Assembly: GCF_010548375.1 (NCBI RefSeq)
Contig: NZ_JAAGLY010000040.1
Location: 1 to 52,792, forward strand
Origin: Streptomyces sp. SID13726
GTDB lineage: Bacteria; Actinomycetota; Actinomycetes; Streptomycetales; Streptomycetaceae
DNA length: 52,792 nt
Direction of reading: 5' to 3'
Part shown: one piece after another, positions 42,692 through 50,940 of the stretch
How positions within the stretch are numbered: position 1 is the first letter of the stretch
Layout of the letters: each line of letters begins with the position of its first letter
Translations under genes and position numbers: made by a program
Notes under the pieces: generated by a model
What the model was told of the DNA's origin: nothing
Database searches by the model: none
Seen by the model: the letters and a program-made list of their open reading frames with translations, nothing else

Positions 42692-42707
42692 GAGAACGCA
42701 CGTTCTC
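42692..42707. promoter_or_regulatory. TetR operator copy 2
   Basis: GAGAACG, CA, CGTTCTC at 42692-42707, 20 bp before the TetR ATG. It is the reverse complement of copy 1, so both are equally good sites for a symmetric dimer. Confidence 0.8.
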
Positions 42708-42726
42708 ACGTCAAGGAGGGCTCGTC

Positions 42727-43275
42727 ATGGAGAGCGCAGTGGCCCGGGAGCGGGTGCTGGACGCGGCCGAGGAGCTGTTCTACGGGCGGGGCATCCAGTC
42801 CGTCGGCATGGACGAGGTCCGCGGGGCGTCCGGCGTCTCACTCAAGCGGCTCTACCAGCTCTTTCCCGCCAAGGAGCAGTTGGTGGAGGCGTATCTGGAG
42901 CGTCGGGACGGCCGGTGGCGGGGGCGGCTGGCCGAGTACGTGGAGCGCGGGCCGGACCCCGAGGAGCGGATTCTGGCCGTCTTCGACTGGCTGGGGACCT
43001 GGTTCGGCGAGGACGGCTTCCGGGGCTGCGCGTGGATCAACTCGTACGGCGAGCTGGGTGCGACCTCGGACCGGGTGGCGGCCCAGGTCCGGGCGCACAA
43101 GCGGGCGTTCGGGGACTACCTGGCCTCGCTCGTGGCCGCCGCGGGGCGCCCCGCCGAACTGGCCGGACCGCTGTTCCTGCTCGCGGAGGGAGCGATGGTG
43201 ACGGCGGGCATCACCCGGAGCACCCGTCCAGCCGCCGAGGCGCGCGAGGCGGCTCGGATTCTGCTGGCCCACTGA
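42727..43275 (+). CDS. TetR-family repressor
   Basis: 182-residue regulator. ATG 42727 follows AAGGAGG. The N-terminal helix-turn-helix is at 8-50 (RVLDAAEELFYGRGIQSVGM, GVSLKRLYQLFPAKEQLVEAYL). The ligand domain has FRGCAWINSYGELGA with a Cys in the pocket region. It probably binds the palindromes at 42657-42707 and represses itself and the NTF2-like/flavoprotein operon. Its last 65 bp overlap the 3' end of the azoreductase gene on the other strand. Confidence 0.93.
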   Translation: MESAVARERVLDAAEELFYGRGIQSVGMDEVRGASGVSLKRLYQLFPAKEQLVEAYLERRDGRWRGRLAEYVERGPDPEERILAVFDWLGTWFGEDGFRGCAWINSYGELGATSDRVAAQVRAHKRAFGDYLASLVAAAGRPAELAGPLFLLAEGAMVTAGITRSTRPAAEAREAARILLAH

Positions 43276-43942
43276 GTCCCGCGAGCGCCGTCACCTCCGT
43301 GCGGGCCCGTGCGAGCGAGTCCGCCGAGAGCGGCTCCAGGTGGGCCAGCTGCGGCAGCAGTCCGGCGAGGGTCAGTTCCGCGGCCACGAAATGCGTCTCC
43401 CGTACGCCGAGTTCGCCGAAGTAGGCCCTCAGGTACGGCGTCTGGAAGTCGTACGACTCCCTCGGTGTGCCGGGGCCGTAACCGCCGCCCCGCGCCATCA
43501 CCACGACCACGCGGGTGTCCCGCAGCAGGCTCTCGCCGGTGTCGGGGTCGGTGTACGCGCCGGGGAAGGTCACGCGGTCGATCCATGCCTTCAGGGACGC
43601 GGGGACGGCGAAGTTGTACATCGGGACACCGAGCAGCACCGTGTGCGCGGCACGGAGTTCGGCGATCAGGGGCAGGGTGAGGGCCCACTCCCGTTCCTCG
43701 GCGGCGGTCTCGATCAGGGCCGACACCTTGTCCGGCGGGACCGGGCCCTCGCGCTCCACGCGGCGGCCGAGGGCGGTGTACGCCGGGCCGAGCGCGGGGA
43801 CCGGGTCGGCGCACAGGTCGTGGTGGACGTAGCGGCCGGTGGGGTTGCGGGATCGCCAGGTGTTCGCGAACAGACCGGTCAGGCGTCTGCTGACGGAGTC
43901 GTCGGCCGTGTCGGCGCTGGAGTCGATGTGCAGAAGGGTCAT
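43211..43942 (-). CDS. FMN-dependent NADH-azoreductase/quinone reductase (AzoR-like)
   Basis: 243-residue flavodoxin-fold enzyme. ATG 43942 follows GAGGTG by six bases. HIDSSADTADDSVSRRL is the FMN phosphate loop, LLGVPMYNFAVPASLKAWIDRV the FMN ring motif and MARGGGYGPGTPRESYDFQ the third loop. It reduces azo compounds or quinones with NADH. It diverges from the ECF sigma gene over 66 bp, so it may be a target of that factor. The C-terminus overlaps the TetR gene tail. Confidence 0.92.
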   Translation of the reverse strand: MTLLHIDSSADTADDSVSRRLTGLFANTWRSRNPTGRYVHHDLCADPVPALGPAYTALGRRVEREGPVPPDKVSALIETAAEEREWALTLPLIAELRAAHTVLLGVPMYNFAVPASLKAWIDRVTFPGAYTDPDTGESLLRDTRVVVVMARGGGYGPGTPRESYDFQTPYLRAYFGELGVRETHFVAAELTLAGLLPQLAHLEPLSADSLARARTEVTALAGLSGPAESEPPRAPRRLDGCSG

Positions 43943-44008
43943 GCCGGTCACCTCGGTGCTCTTGAGATCGTCAAGGGGGTGACGGGGCACGACGGAGAAA
44001 GGTGACCG

Positions 44009-44899
44009 ATGGACGGTCAGAACGGGCCGGCGCTGCGTTTCGAGGCCGAGCGGGGGCGGCTGCGGGCGCTGGCGCACCGGATGCTGGGCTCGCCCGACGA
44101 GGCGGAGGACGCCGTACAGGAGGCCTGGCTGCGGCTGGACCGCACCGGCGACGACGGTATCGACAACCTGCCGGGCTGGCTGACGACGGTGGTGTCCCGG
44201 ATCTGCCTGGACCAGCTGCGCTCGCGGGCGACCCGACGGGAGGACCCGTACGGCCAGGAGCCCCCGGAGCAGGCCGCGTCCGACGCCCCCGAGGACCAGG
44301 CCGTACTCGCCGACTCGGTGGGGACCGCGCTGCTGGTGGTGCTCGACCGGCTGGGCCCGGCCGAACGGGTCGCGTTCGTGCTGCACGACCTGTTCGGGGT
44401 GCCGTTCGACCACATCGCGCTGGTCCTGGACCGGTCACGGCCGGCCGCGAAGAAGCTCGCCAGCCGGGCCCGGCTCAAGGTCCGGGGCACTCCCGCTGTC
44501 CCGGGAGCCGAGCTCGACCGGCATCGGCGGCTCGTGGAGGCGTTCCTGGCGGCCGCGCGGGGCGGTGACCTGGTCGGCCTCCTGGAGGTACTGGCACCCG
44601 ACGTGGTGCGCCGCGCCGACCCCGCCGCACTGCCGCCCGGGGTGCCGGTCGAGCTGCGCGGTGCCCGAGCCGTGGCCGAGGGAACGACGGCGCTGCGCGA
44701 GCGGTCCCGGTCCGCGGCCGTCGCCCTGGTCGACGGCGACGTCGGCCTCGTCGTCGCCCCGCACGGCCGCCTCCTGTTCGCGATCACCGTCACCGTCGAG
44801 GACGGCCGGATCACGGCGTACGACGTCGTCGCCGAGCCGGGGCGGTTGCGGCCGGTGGAGCTGGGGGTGCTCGACGCGGTGGGGGTGTGGCGGGGCTGA
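44009..44899 (+). CDS. ECF sigma factor with SnoaL-like C-terminal domain (SigJ-like)
   Basis: 296-residue sigma factor. ATG 44009 follows GAAAGG. Region 2 at about 10-75 (LRALAHRMLGSPDEAEDAVQ, WLRLDRT), region 4 at about 110-160 (LGPAERVAFVLHDLFGVPFD), then a SnoaL-like domain of about 110 residues that probably replaces an anti-sigma factor. It lacks the NPDKL motif of ECF41, so it is a different group from 22598-23503. Divergent from the azoreductase gene. Its stop codon is inside the first unit of a tandem repeat. Confidence 0.92.
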   Translation: MDGQNGPALRFEAERGRLRALAHRMLGSPDEAEDAVQEAWLRLDRTGDDGIDNLPGWLTTVVSRICLDQLRSRATRREDPYGQEPPEQAASDAPEDQAVLADSVGTALLVVLDRLGPAERVAFVLHDLFGVPFDHIALVLDRSRPAAKKLASRARLKVRGTPAVPGAELDRHRRLVEAFLAAARGGDLVGLLEVLAPDVVRRADPAALPPGVPVELRGARAVAEGTTALRERSRSAAVALVDGDVGLVVAPHGRLLFAITVTVEDGRITAYDVVAEPGRLRPVELGVLDAVGVWRG

Positions 44900-45215
44900 C
44901 CGGCGATGCTCGACCTGGTGGGGCTGGGGCAGGGCTGACCGGGGGCCACCCGGCCCGGTGAGGCCGCGGCGGGACTGACCGGGGGCCACCCGGCCCGGTG
45001 AGGCCGCGGCGGAGCTGAACCGGGGGATGCCCCACCCAGTCAGGCTGTGCCGGGACTGACCGAGGGCTACCCAACCCCGCGAGGCCTCGGCGGGACCGAC
45101 CGGGGGCGCCCAACCCAGTGAGGCTGCGGCGGAGCTGATCCGGGGGATACCCCACCCAGTCAGGCTGTACCGGCACTGACCGGGGCTACCCGACCCGCCC
45201 GCTCGGCGCGCGTGG
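44896..45215. repeat. Tandem repeat of about 40 bp, eight imperfect units, arranged in 120-bp triplets
   Basis: Units begin with CTGA(A/T)CCGGGGG-like sequence at 44896, 44935, 44975, 45015, 45056, 45096, 45135 and 45176. The steps are 39-41 bp. The units at 44975, 45015 and 45056 closely match those at 45096, 45135 and 45176 in order, so a 120-bp block was itself duplicated. The stop codon of the sigma gene is in unit 1. The period is not a multiple of three and frames through it have no ribosome site, so it is taken as non-coding. Confidence 0.88.
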
Positions 45216-45250
45216 CCCGTCGCAGCCCCCCGGTCAGCCGCCGCGCCCCC

Positions 45251-45451
45251 TCAGCCCACCGTCTCCGACACCCTGATCGCCGAGACCGGACAGGCCCGGG
45301 CGGCCTCCCGGACCATCGGGTCGCCGGCGCCGTCCTCACGGCCGGGCAGCAGGGTGCTGAAGCCGTCGTCGTCCTGGGTGAAGACGCCCGGGGCGGCCAG
45401 GGCGCACTGGCCCGCCCCGATGCAGACGTCCGTGTCGATCTCGATGTGCAT
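45251..45451 (-). CDS. 3Fe-4S ferredoxin of the P450-partner type
   Basis: 66-residue electron carrier. Cys10, Cys16 and Cys54 (VCIGAGQC and ARACP) bind a [3Fe-4S] cluster; the fourth Cys of 4Fe-4S types is replaced by Ala. It is encoded directly after the cytochrome P450 gene (11-bp gap) and should deliver electrons to it. Confidence 0.95.
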   Translation of the reverse strand: MHIEIDTDVCIGAGQCALAAPGVFTQDDDGFSTLLPGREDGAGDPMVREAARACPVSAIRVSETVG

Positions 45452-45462
45452 GGCGGAGCCTC

Positions 45463-46662
45463 TTACCAGGTCACGGGGAGTTCCAGCATCCCCTGGATGG
45501 TGTCGCCGGGTTTGAAGGGGATCTCGTCGGCCGGGGCCGCGAGGCGCAGGGTGGGCAGCCGGTCGAAGAGGGTGTGCAGGGCGATCTCCAGCTCCGCGCG
45601 GGCGAGGTTCTGGCCGAGGCACTGGTGGATGCCGAAGCCGAACGCGATGTGGTGCCGCGCGGGCCGGTGCCAGTCGAGGGTGTCCGGTTCGGCGTAGACG
45701 TCCTCGTCGCGGTTGACGACCGAGGTGGAGAAGACCACGCCGTCGCCCGCCCTGATCGTGGTGCCGGCCACCTCGATGTCCTCCCGGGCCAGCCGCAGCA
45801 GTCCGTCGGCGATCGACAGCAGCCGCATCAGTTCCTCGACCGCGCCCGGCAGCAGGCTCGGGTCGGCCCGCAACTCGGCCAGGCGGTCCGGGTGCTGGAG
45901 GAGGGTGTAGGTGCCGAGCGAGATCATGTTGGCGGTGGTCTCGTGACCGGCGACCAGCAGGATGATCGACAGGGCGATCAGTTCCTCGCGGGTCAGCTCG
46001 CCGTCCCGCAGCTGCTGGTGGACGAGTTCGTCCAGCACCCCGTCACCGGGCTCCCGCTGTGTGCGTTTGAGGTCGATCAGTTCGTCGAAGTACTCCTCCA
46101 GCTGGTCCCGGGCGTCCATGACGTCCTCGGCCCCGGGGCCGCGCAGCAGCCGCCGGGACTGTCCCTCGAAGAAGTCGTGGTCGGCGTAGGGCACCCCGAG
46201 CAGGGCGCAGATGACGGTCGAGGGGACGGGCAGCGCGAAGGCACCGACCAGTTCGGCGGGCGGGCCCTGGGCGATCATCGCGTCGATGCGTTCGTCCACG
46301 ATCCGCTGGATGCGGGGGCGCAGCCGGGCGGCCCGGCGCAGGGTGAAGCTGGGGACCATCAGCCTGCGCTGGACGCGGTGCTCGGGGTCGTCGACGCCCA
46401 GCAGCGCGGTCTTCCGGTTCTTGACCCCCGCGAAGCGTGCCGTGGGTGCCGGGAAGTCGGCGTGGGTGCGGTCGGTGGACAGGCGCGGGTCGGCGAGCAG
46501 GGCGCGGGCGGTGTCGTGTCCGGTGACCAGCCAGGCCGGACGGCCGTCGAAGAGGGTGATCCGGGACAGCGGGCGGGCGGCGCGCAGCGGGGCGTAGCCG
46601 GTGGGCGGGTGGTAGGGGCAGGTCCGGTCCTGGGGGAAGGCGACGGGTTCCGTTTCCGTCAT
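45463..46662 (-). CDS. Cytochrome P450 (CYP105-like)
   Basis: 399-residue soluble mono-oxygenase. It starts at ATG 46662. The I-helix oxygen site is LLVAGHETTANMI, the ExxR pair lies in EELMRLL, and the haem-binding loop is FGFGIHQCLG with Cys348 as ligand. The DPEHRVQRRLMVPSFT and CPYHPPTGYAPL patterns are common in CYP105 members, which hydroxylate foreign and secondary compounds. Forms an operon with the ferredoxin; a 19-bp palindrome sits 43 bp upstream. No ferredoxin reductase is close. Confidence 0.95.
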   Translation of the reverse strand: MTETEPVAFPQDRTCPYHPPTGYAPLRAARPLSRITLFDGRPAWLVTGHDTARALLADPRLSTDRTHADFPAPTARFAGVKNRKTALLGVDDPEHRVQRRLMVPSFTLRRAARLRPRIQRIVDERIDAMIAQGPPAELVGAFALPVPSTVICALLGVPYADHDFFEGQSRRLLRGPGAEDVMDARDQLEEYFDELIDLKRTQREPGDGVLDELVHQQLRDGELTREELIALSIILLVAGHETTANMISLGTYTLLQHPDRLAELRADPSLLPGAVEELMRLLSIADGLLRLAREDIEVAGTTIRAGDGVVFSTSVVNRDEDVYAEPDTLDWHRPARHHIAFGFGIHQCLGQNLARAELEIALHTLFDRLPTLRLAAPADEIPFKPGDTIQGMLELPVTW

Positions 46663-46996
46663 GGAAGACCTCGCAGACGAAGGGTGCGTCGTGCAGATCT
46701 TCATTAGATGCCCAGGGCATCTATAGGGCGACGAGAAGTTCGGCCAGATCGGTGGCGGGGGGGAATCTGGCCGGGGATCGCCGCCGTGGGGCCGGGAAAC
46801 GGAAGGCGGTCTCCCGCACGGACCCGCCCGTACCTCTGCACGCACCCGCCGCGCCTCCGCGCAGGCCGACGGAAATCGGCTTGCCGAGGCGCCCGCGCAG
46901 CCGCCACTATCTGGCCATGCTGACGACCGAAGCCTTCCTGCCGCCGACCGCCACCGCCGTTCTTCCGGTGCGCGGCCAGCAGCAGTCCGGCCGACC
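46663..46996. other. Divergent intergenic region between P450 and LysE-type genes
   Basis: About 330 bp. It holds the palindrome at 46705-46723 that should control the P450. The part from 46740 to 46996 has only short frames without ribosome sites, and the promoter for the rightward gene was not found. Confidence 0.5.
46705..46723. promoter_or_regulatory. Perfect 19-bp palindrome upstream of the P450 gene
   Basis: TAGATGCCC (46705-46713), A, GGGCATCTA (46715-46723). It lies 43-61 bp upstream of the P450 ATG, in the only AT-rich part of the gap. A dimeric repressor binding here would respond to the P450 substrate. No regulator gene is adjacent. Confidence 0.75.
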
Positions 46997-47644
46997 GTGG
47001 GGGCCCACGCTTCCGCGCTCGTGACCGCCGCGCTCGTCGCGGGGCTGCTCGCGGGGTACGGCATCGCCGTCCCGGTGGGCGCGGTCGCGACCTACCTCGT
47101 CTCCCTCACCGCTCGTACGTCCCTGCGCACCGGGGCCTGTGCCGCACTCGGCGTGGCCACGGCCGACGGACTGTACGCCCTGGTGGCCACGGTCGGCGGC
47201 ACCGCGGTGGCCGCGCTGCTGCGGCCGGTGCTCGGGCCGTTGCGCTGGGCGGCCGCGCTGGTCCTGGTGGTGCTGGCGGTCCGGGGCGCGGTGTCGGCCG
47301 TACGCCAGTACCGCGACCACCGTCTCGCCACCCGGTCCGCCCCTCCCCCGCCGAGCCCGGCGCGGGCGTATCTGGGCCTGCTGGGCATCACGCTCCTCAA
47401 CCCGACCACGGTGATCTACTTCGCGGCCCTGGTCCTCGGCAGCCGCGCCGAGGACGCCGTACGCCCCCTGGAACAGGGCGTGTTCGTGCTCGCCGCGTTC
47501 GCCGCGTCGGCGAGCTGGCAACTGCTGCTGGCCGGGGGCGGCGCCCTGCTGGGCCGGGCGCTGACGGGTCATCGGGGACGGCTGGTGACGGCGCTCGTGT
47601 CGAGTGCGGTGATCACGGCGCTGGCCGTACGCATGGTGTCATGA
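46997..47644 (+). CDS. LysE-family amino-acid exporter-like protein
   Basis: 215-residue membrane protein with six hydrophobic helices. The N-terminal helix ends in IAVPVGAVATYLVSL, close to the LysE/RhtB (G-P-G-P) signature. LLGITLLNPTTVIYFAALVLG is the second conserved motif (NP in the middle). The start GTG 46997 lacks a good ribosome site, so the exact start is uncertain; GTG 47021 is an alternative. Its last 11 codons form the first unit of a 32-bp repeat. Confidence 0.82.
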   Translation: MGAHASALVTAALVAGLLAGYGIAVPVGAVATYLVSLTARTSLRTGACAALGVATADGLYALVATVGGTAVAALLRPVLGPLRWAAALVLVVLAVRGAVSAVRQYRDHRLATRSAPPPPSPARAYLGLLGITLLNPTTVIYFAALVLGSRAEDAVRPLEQGVFVLAAFAASASWQLLLAGGGALLGRALTGHRGRLVTALVSSAVITALAVRMVS

Positions 47645-47702
47645 TCACGGCGCTGGCCTTACGGATGGTGACGTGATCACGGCACTGGCCGTACGGATGG
47701 TG
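47611..47702. repeat. Three 32-bp direct repeats at the 3' end of the LysE-like gene
   Basis: GATCACGG(C)-CTGGCC-TACG-ATGGTG units start at 47611, 47643 and 47675. The first codes the C-terminus ITALAVRMV, and the stop codon lies at the join. The other two are outside the gene. Units differ by a few bases only. Confidence 0.9.
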
Positions 47703-47703
47703 C

Positions 47704-48126
47704 TCACTCCGTGAAGGCGCGGGCCACGGCGAGGCTGTCCTCGTACACGTGGTGGCGGACCACCAGCCCGTTCTCGACGGTCAGGTGCAGGGCGAACCTC
47801 GCCCGGTAGGGCCGTCCGGTGGCCGCGGCGGTCTGCCGGATCTCGCCCAGCACCACCGCGTCCGCGCCGTCGACCAGGATCCGCTCGATCCGCGTCGCGG
47901 CCTCGCCGGGCACGTGGTGCACGGCCAGGTCGCGGAAGTGGGCGGCGGCGTCGGCGCGGGTGGCGCGGGGCCGGATCCAGGGGGTGGCCGGGCTGCCGTG
48001 CTCGGCCTCGGGCCAGTTCAGCTTCCAGTCGCAGTCCTCGGCGTACCGGGCGGCGATCTCCTCCGGGTCGCCGCGGCCGATGCGGTGCAGCAGGTCCTCG
48101 ACCGTCGCACGGGTCGTCGTGGTCAT
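47704..48126 (-). CDS. SnoaL/NTF2-like domain protein
   Basis: 140-residue protein. TVEDLLHRIGRGDPEEIAARYAEDCDW is the usual first helix of the SnoaL fold, and VLGEIRQTAAATGRPYRARFALHLTVENG and RHHVYEDS are the later strands. Members act as small-molecule isomerases, cyclases or binding proteins; the function here is unknown. ATG 48126 is preceded by GAGAGAGG. Single gene. Confidence 0.88.
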   Translation of the reverse strand: MTTTTRATVEDLLHRIGRGDPEEIAARYAEDCDWKLNWPEAEHGSPATPWIRPRATRADAAAHFRDLAVHHVPGEAATRIERILVDGADAVVLGEIRQTAAATGRPYRARFALHLTVENGLVVRHHVYEDSLAVARAFTE

Positions 48127-48310
48127 CTGCGGGGCCTCTCTCCCGGGGGGGGTGTCGCCCACGACTGTGCCGGAGGACGCTGACAGGGGTCGATTACCCG
48201 TCAGGTAATGCCGGTTCCGGCCGTGGGCACCCGGCGGGGGATGAATCTCGTGCGGGGTGGTGTTGAAGTCCCGCGAGACCCCCGTAGCAGACGACGAGGA
48301 GAGGGAAACC

Positions 48311-48760
48311 ATGCCTCTTGAGGGCGAGTACGAGCCCAGCCCGACCCAATGGGTGCGCGAGCAGGTGGAGTTGTACGAGAGCTCCGGCGGCACCAAGGGG
48401 ACCACGCTCATGGACACGGGGATGCCGGTCATCGTGCTGACGACCCGGGGCGCGCGGAGCGGCAGCATCCGCAAGACCCCGCTGATGCGGGTCGAGCACG
48501 ACGGCCGGTACGCGGCGGTCGCCTCGCTGGGCGGTGCGCCCAAGCACCCGGTCTGGTACCACAACGTCAAGGCGGAGCCGCGCGTCGAGCTCCAGGACGG
48601 CGCGGTGAAGAGGGACTTCACGGCCCGGGAGATCACCGGTTCGGAGAAGGACGAGTGGTGGGAGCGGGCCGTCGCGGCGTACCCGCCGTACGCCGAGTAC
48701 CAGACCAAGACGGACCGGGTGATACCGGTCTTCGTCCTGGAGCCCGTCGACGGGGACTGA
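48311..48760 (+). CDS. F420-dependent nitroreductase-family (Ddn-like) protein
   Basis: 149-residue split-barrel protein of the deazaflavin (F420)-dependent nitroreductase family. GSIRKTPLMRVEHDG and HPVWYHNVKAEPRVELQDG are family hallmarks. ATG 48311 follows GAGGGAAACC. Members reduce quinones or nitro compounds with F420H2. A hairpin at 48829-48857 ends the message. Confidence 0.92.
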   Translation: MPLEGEYEPSPTQWVREQVELYESSGGTKGTTLMDTGMPVIVLTTRGARSGSIRKTPLMRVEHDGRYAAVASLGGAPKHPVWYHNVKAEPRVELQDGAVKRDFTAREITGSEKDEWWERAVAAYPPYAEYQTKTDRVIPVFVLEPVDGD

Positions 48761-48823
48761 ACCCGCTCGGAAAAAATCTTCGGATGAGGACGCATGGACC
48801 GGTTGCGGCCGGGCACCCGAGCG

Positions 48824-49795
48824 TCAGGCCCCGCCGCGTTCCCCCGTCGCGGCGGGGCTTTCTCGTGCTTCCCCGGCCGGCCGGTCGGTGACGTCGAGGA
48901 AGATCTGGTCGGCCTCGGCCACGGTCCGGGAGACCGACCGCTTGATGCGTACGGCGACCTCCTCGACCCGCTCGCTGTCCAGGCCCGGCACCAGGTCGAC
49001 GCGGGCGGCCACCAGGACCGAGTCCAGCCCCATCTTCATCGTGAACAGCGCCTCCACGCTGTCGATCTCGGGCTGTGCGTCCAGCAGGGCCCGGATGCGC
49101 GCGCCGGCCTCCGGGTCGGCGGCCTCGCCGATGAGCTGGCCCTTGGCCTCGCGGCCGAGCCGGTAGGCCACGTAGACGAGCAGCGCGCCGATGGCCAGGG
49201 ACGCGGACGCCTCCCAGACCACCTCCCCGGTGACCATGTGGAGCGCCATGCCGGCCATGGCCAGGCTCACCCCGAGCACCGCGGTGCCGTCCTCGGCGAC
49301 GACCGTGCGCAGCGCCGGATCGCGCATGCCCTGGGCGACCCCGCCCTGCCTGTGCACCTGGTGCAGCGCCCGCACCAGCGAGATCCCCTCGGCGAGGAAG
49401 GCCACACCCAGCACGATCAGACCGACCACATAGCCGCTGAACTTCTCCTCGGCACCGTTGCGCAGGGCCTCCACGCCCTGGAAGAAGGAGAAGCAGCCGC
49501 CCATCACGAAGATCCCGACGGCCGCGAGCAGCGACCAGAAGAAGCGCTCCTTGCCGTAGCCGAAGGGGTGGCGCCGGTCGGCGGGGCGTCGGCTGCGGTG
49601 CAGCGCGGCCAGCAGGAAGACCTCGTTGAGGCTGTCGGCGACGGAGTGTGCCGCCTCCGACAGCAGTGCGGGCGAGCCCGCGAGGAGTCCGCCGACGGCC
49701 TTGGCGACCGCGATCACCAGGTTGGCCGCGAGCGCCACCAGCACGGTGACGCGTGTCTTCCGGTCCGCTTCGTCTTTCTTGGATGTCCCACTCAC
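48824..49795 (-). CDS. Cation diffusion facilitator (CDF) metal exporter
   Basis: 323-residue membrane protein with five to six helices and a cytoplasmic C-terminal domain. The metal sites are GSPALLSEAAHSVADSLNE (H/D pair in helix 2) and FLAEGISL with DGTAVLG in the middle helices. The cytoplasmic part (about 215-305) has IDSVEALFTMKMG. It exports Zn2+, Co2+, Fe2+ or Mn2+. GTG start. The terminator of the convergent Ddn gene overlaps its last codons. Confidence 0.92.
   Translation of the reverse strand: MSGTSKKDEADRKTRVTVLVALAANLVIAVAKAVGGLLAGSPALLSEAAHSVADSLNEVFLLAALHRSRRPADRRHPFGYGKERFFWSLLAAVGIFVMGGCFSFFQGVEALRNGAEEKFSGYVVGLIVLGVAFLAEGISLVRALHQVHRQGGVAQGMRDPALRTVVAEDGTAVLGVSLAMAGMALHMVTGEVVWEASASLAIGALLVYVAYRLGREAKGQLIGEAADPEAGARIRALLDAQPEIDSVEALFTMKMGLDSVLVAARVDLVPGLDSERVEEVAVRIKRSVSRTVAEADQIFLDVTDRPAGEARESPAATGERGGA
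48829..48857 (+). terminator. 10-bp stem terminator with T stretch after the Ddn-like gene
   Basis: CCCCGCCGCG (48829-48838), 9-nt loop, CGCGGCGGGG (48848-48857), then CTTTCTC. It lies inside the 3' end of the convergent CDF gene. Confidence 0.75.
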
Positions 49796-49890
49796 CTTCG
49801 CCGACTGCCCGTCTCCCCGGCACTCACACCGTGGCGTCGGCCGAAAACGGGGAACGCGTCCACCAGGACAGGCGCACTCCGGGAGGAAAC

Positions 49891-50910
49891 ATGGGCAGCG
49901 CGGACGACGGCAACAGCGCGTACGGCCAGAAGGCGTTCAAACGGTCGAAGAGTCACTTCGCGGACCGGGTGACCGCCGACGGCCGGGACGGCTGGCCGGT
50001 GGAGCCCGGCCGCTACCGCCTGGTGGTGAGCCGGGCGTGTCCCTGGGCGAGCCGGGCGGTGATCTCGCGCCGGCTGCTCGGTCTGGAGGACGCCCTGTCG
50101 ATGGGGATCACCGATCCGGTCCAGGACGACCGCAGCTGGCGTTTCACCCTCGATGCGGACGGCCGCGACCCGGTCCTCGGCATCCGCTACCTGAGCGAGG
50201 CCTACGACCGCCGCGAGACGGGCTACCCGGGCGGGGTGAGCGTGCCCGCGCTCGTGGACGTGCCCAGCGGGAAGCTCGTCACCAACGACTACCAGCAGCT
50301 CACCCTGGACCTGGCCACCGAGTGGCGGGACCTGCACCGGGAGGGGGCGCCGGATCTGTATCCGCACGCTCTGCGCGACGAGATCGACACGGTGATGGCG
50401 GAGGTCTACGAGGACGTCAACAACGGGGTGTACCGGGCGGGGTTCGCGACCGGCCAGGAGGAGTACGAGGAGGCGTGCGCGGGTGTGTTCCGGCGCCTCG
50501 ACCTGCTCACGCCACGGCTCGCCCGGCAGCGGTATCTCGTCGGGGACACCGTCACCGAGGCGGACATCCGGCTGTTCACCACGCTGGTCCGCTTCGACGC
50601 CGTCTACCACGGCCACTTCAAGTGCAACCGGTGGAAGCTGACGGAGAACGAGGTGCTGTGGGCGTACGCCCGCGACCTCTACCAGACGCCGGGATTCGGT
50701 GACACCGTCGACTTCGACCACGTCAAGCGGCACTACTACCAGGTGCACAGCGGCATCAACCCGACCGGTGTCGTCCCGCTCGGACCGGATCTGGCGGGCT
50801 GGCTGACCCCGCATCACCGTGCGGAGCTGGGCGGCCGTCCGTTCGGCGACGCGACCCCGCCGGGGCCGCCGCCCCCGGACGAGCGGGTGCCGGACGCCGG
50901 ACGCCCCTGA
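49891..50910 (+). CDS. Glutathionyl-hydroquinone reductase-like (GST omega/xi class)
   Basis: 339-residue enzyme. The active Cys lies in SRACPWASRA (CPW, as in the Xi-class reductases). The C-terminal helical domain begins near RDEIDTVMAEVYEDVNNGVY and contains TEADIRLFTTLVRFDAVYHGHFKCN, a hallmark. In actinobacteria the thiol partner may be mycothiol. ATG 49891 follows GGGAGGAAAC. Divergent from the CDF gene. Confidence 0.93.
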   Translation: MGSADDGNSAYGQKAFKRSKSHFADRVTADGRDGWPVEPGRYRLVVSRACPWASRAVISRRLLGLEDALSMGITDPVQDDRSWRFTLDADGRDPVLGIRYLSEAYDRRETGYPGGVSVPALVDVPSGKLVTNDYQQLTLDLATEWRDLHREGAPDLYPHALRDEIDTVMAEVYEDVNNGVYRAGFATGQEEYEEACAGVFRRLDLLTPRLARQRYLVGDTVTEADIRLFTTLVRFDAVYHGHFKCNRWKLTENEVLWAYARDLYQTPGFGDTVDFDHVKRHYYQVHSGINPTGVVPLGPDLAGWLTPHHRAELGGRPFGDATPPGPPPPDERVPDAGRP

Positions 50911-50940
50911 CCGACTGCGACAGCGACCAAGGAGATCGGC

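Noticed and set aside
44811..45176. Minus-strand frame through the 40-bp repeats coding for repeated QPDWVG-like peptides
   Set aside because: The repeat unit is not a multiple of three, no ribosome site exists and the frame runs into the sigma gene, so it is not a real repeat protein.
44896..45215. CRISPR array
   Set aside because: Units follow each other without spacers and vary along their length; there are no cas genes.
48766..48800. A-rich stretch with ATCTTCGGATGAGGACGC followed by ATG, looking like a small gene start
   Set aside because: The frame after the ATG has no recognisable product and runs into the terminator and the convergent CDF gene.
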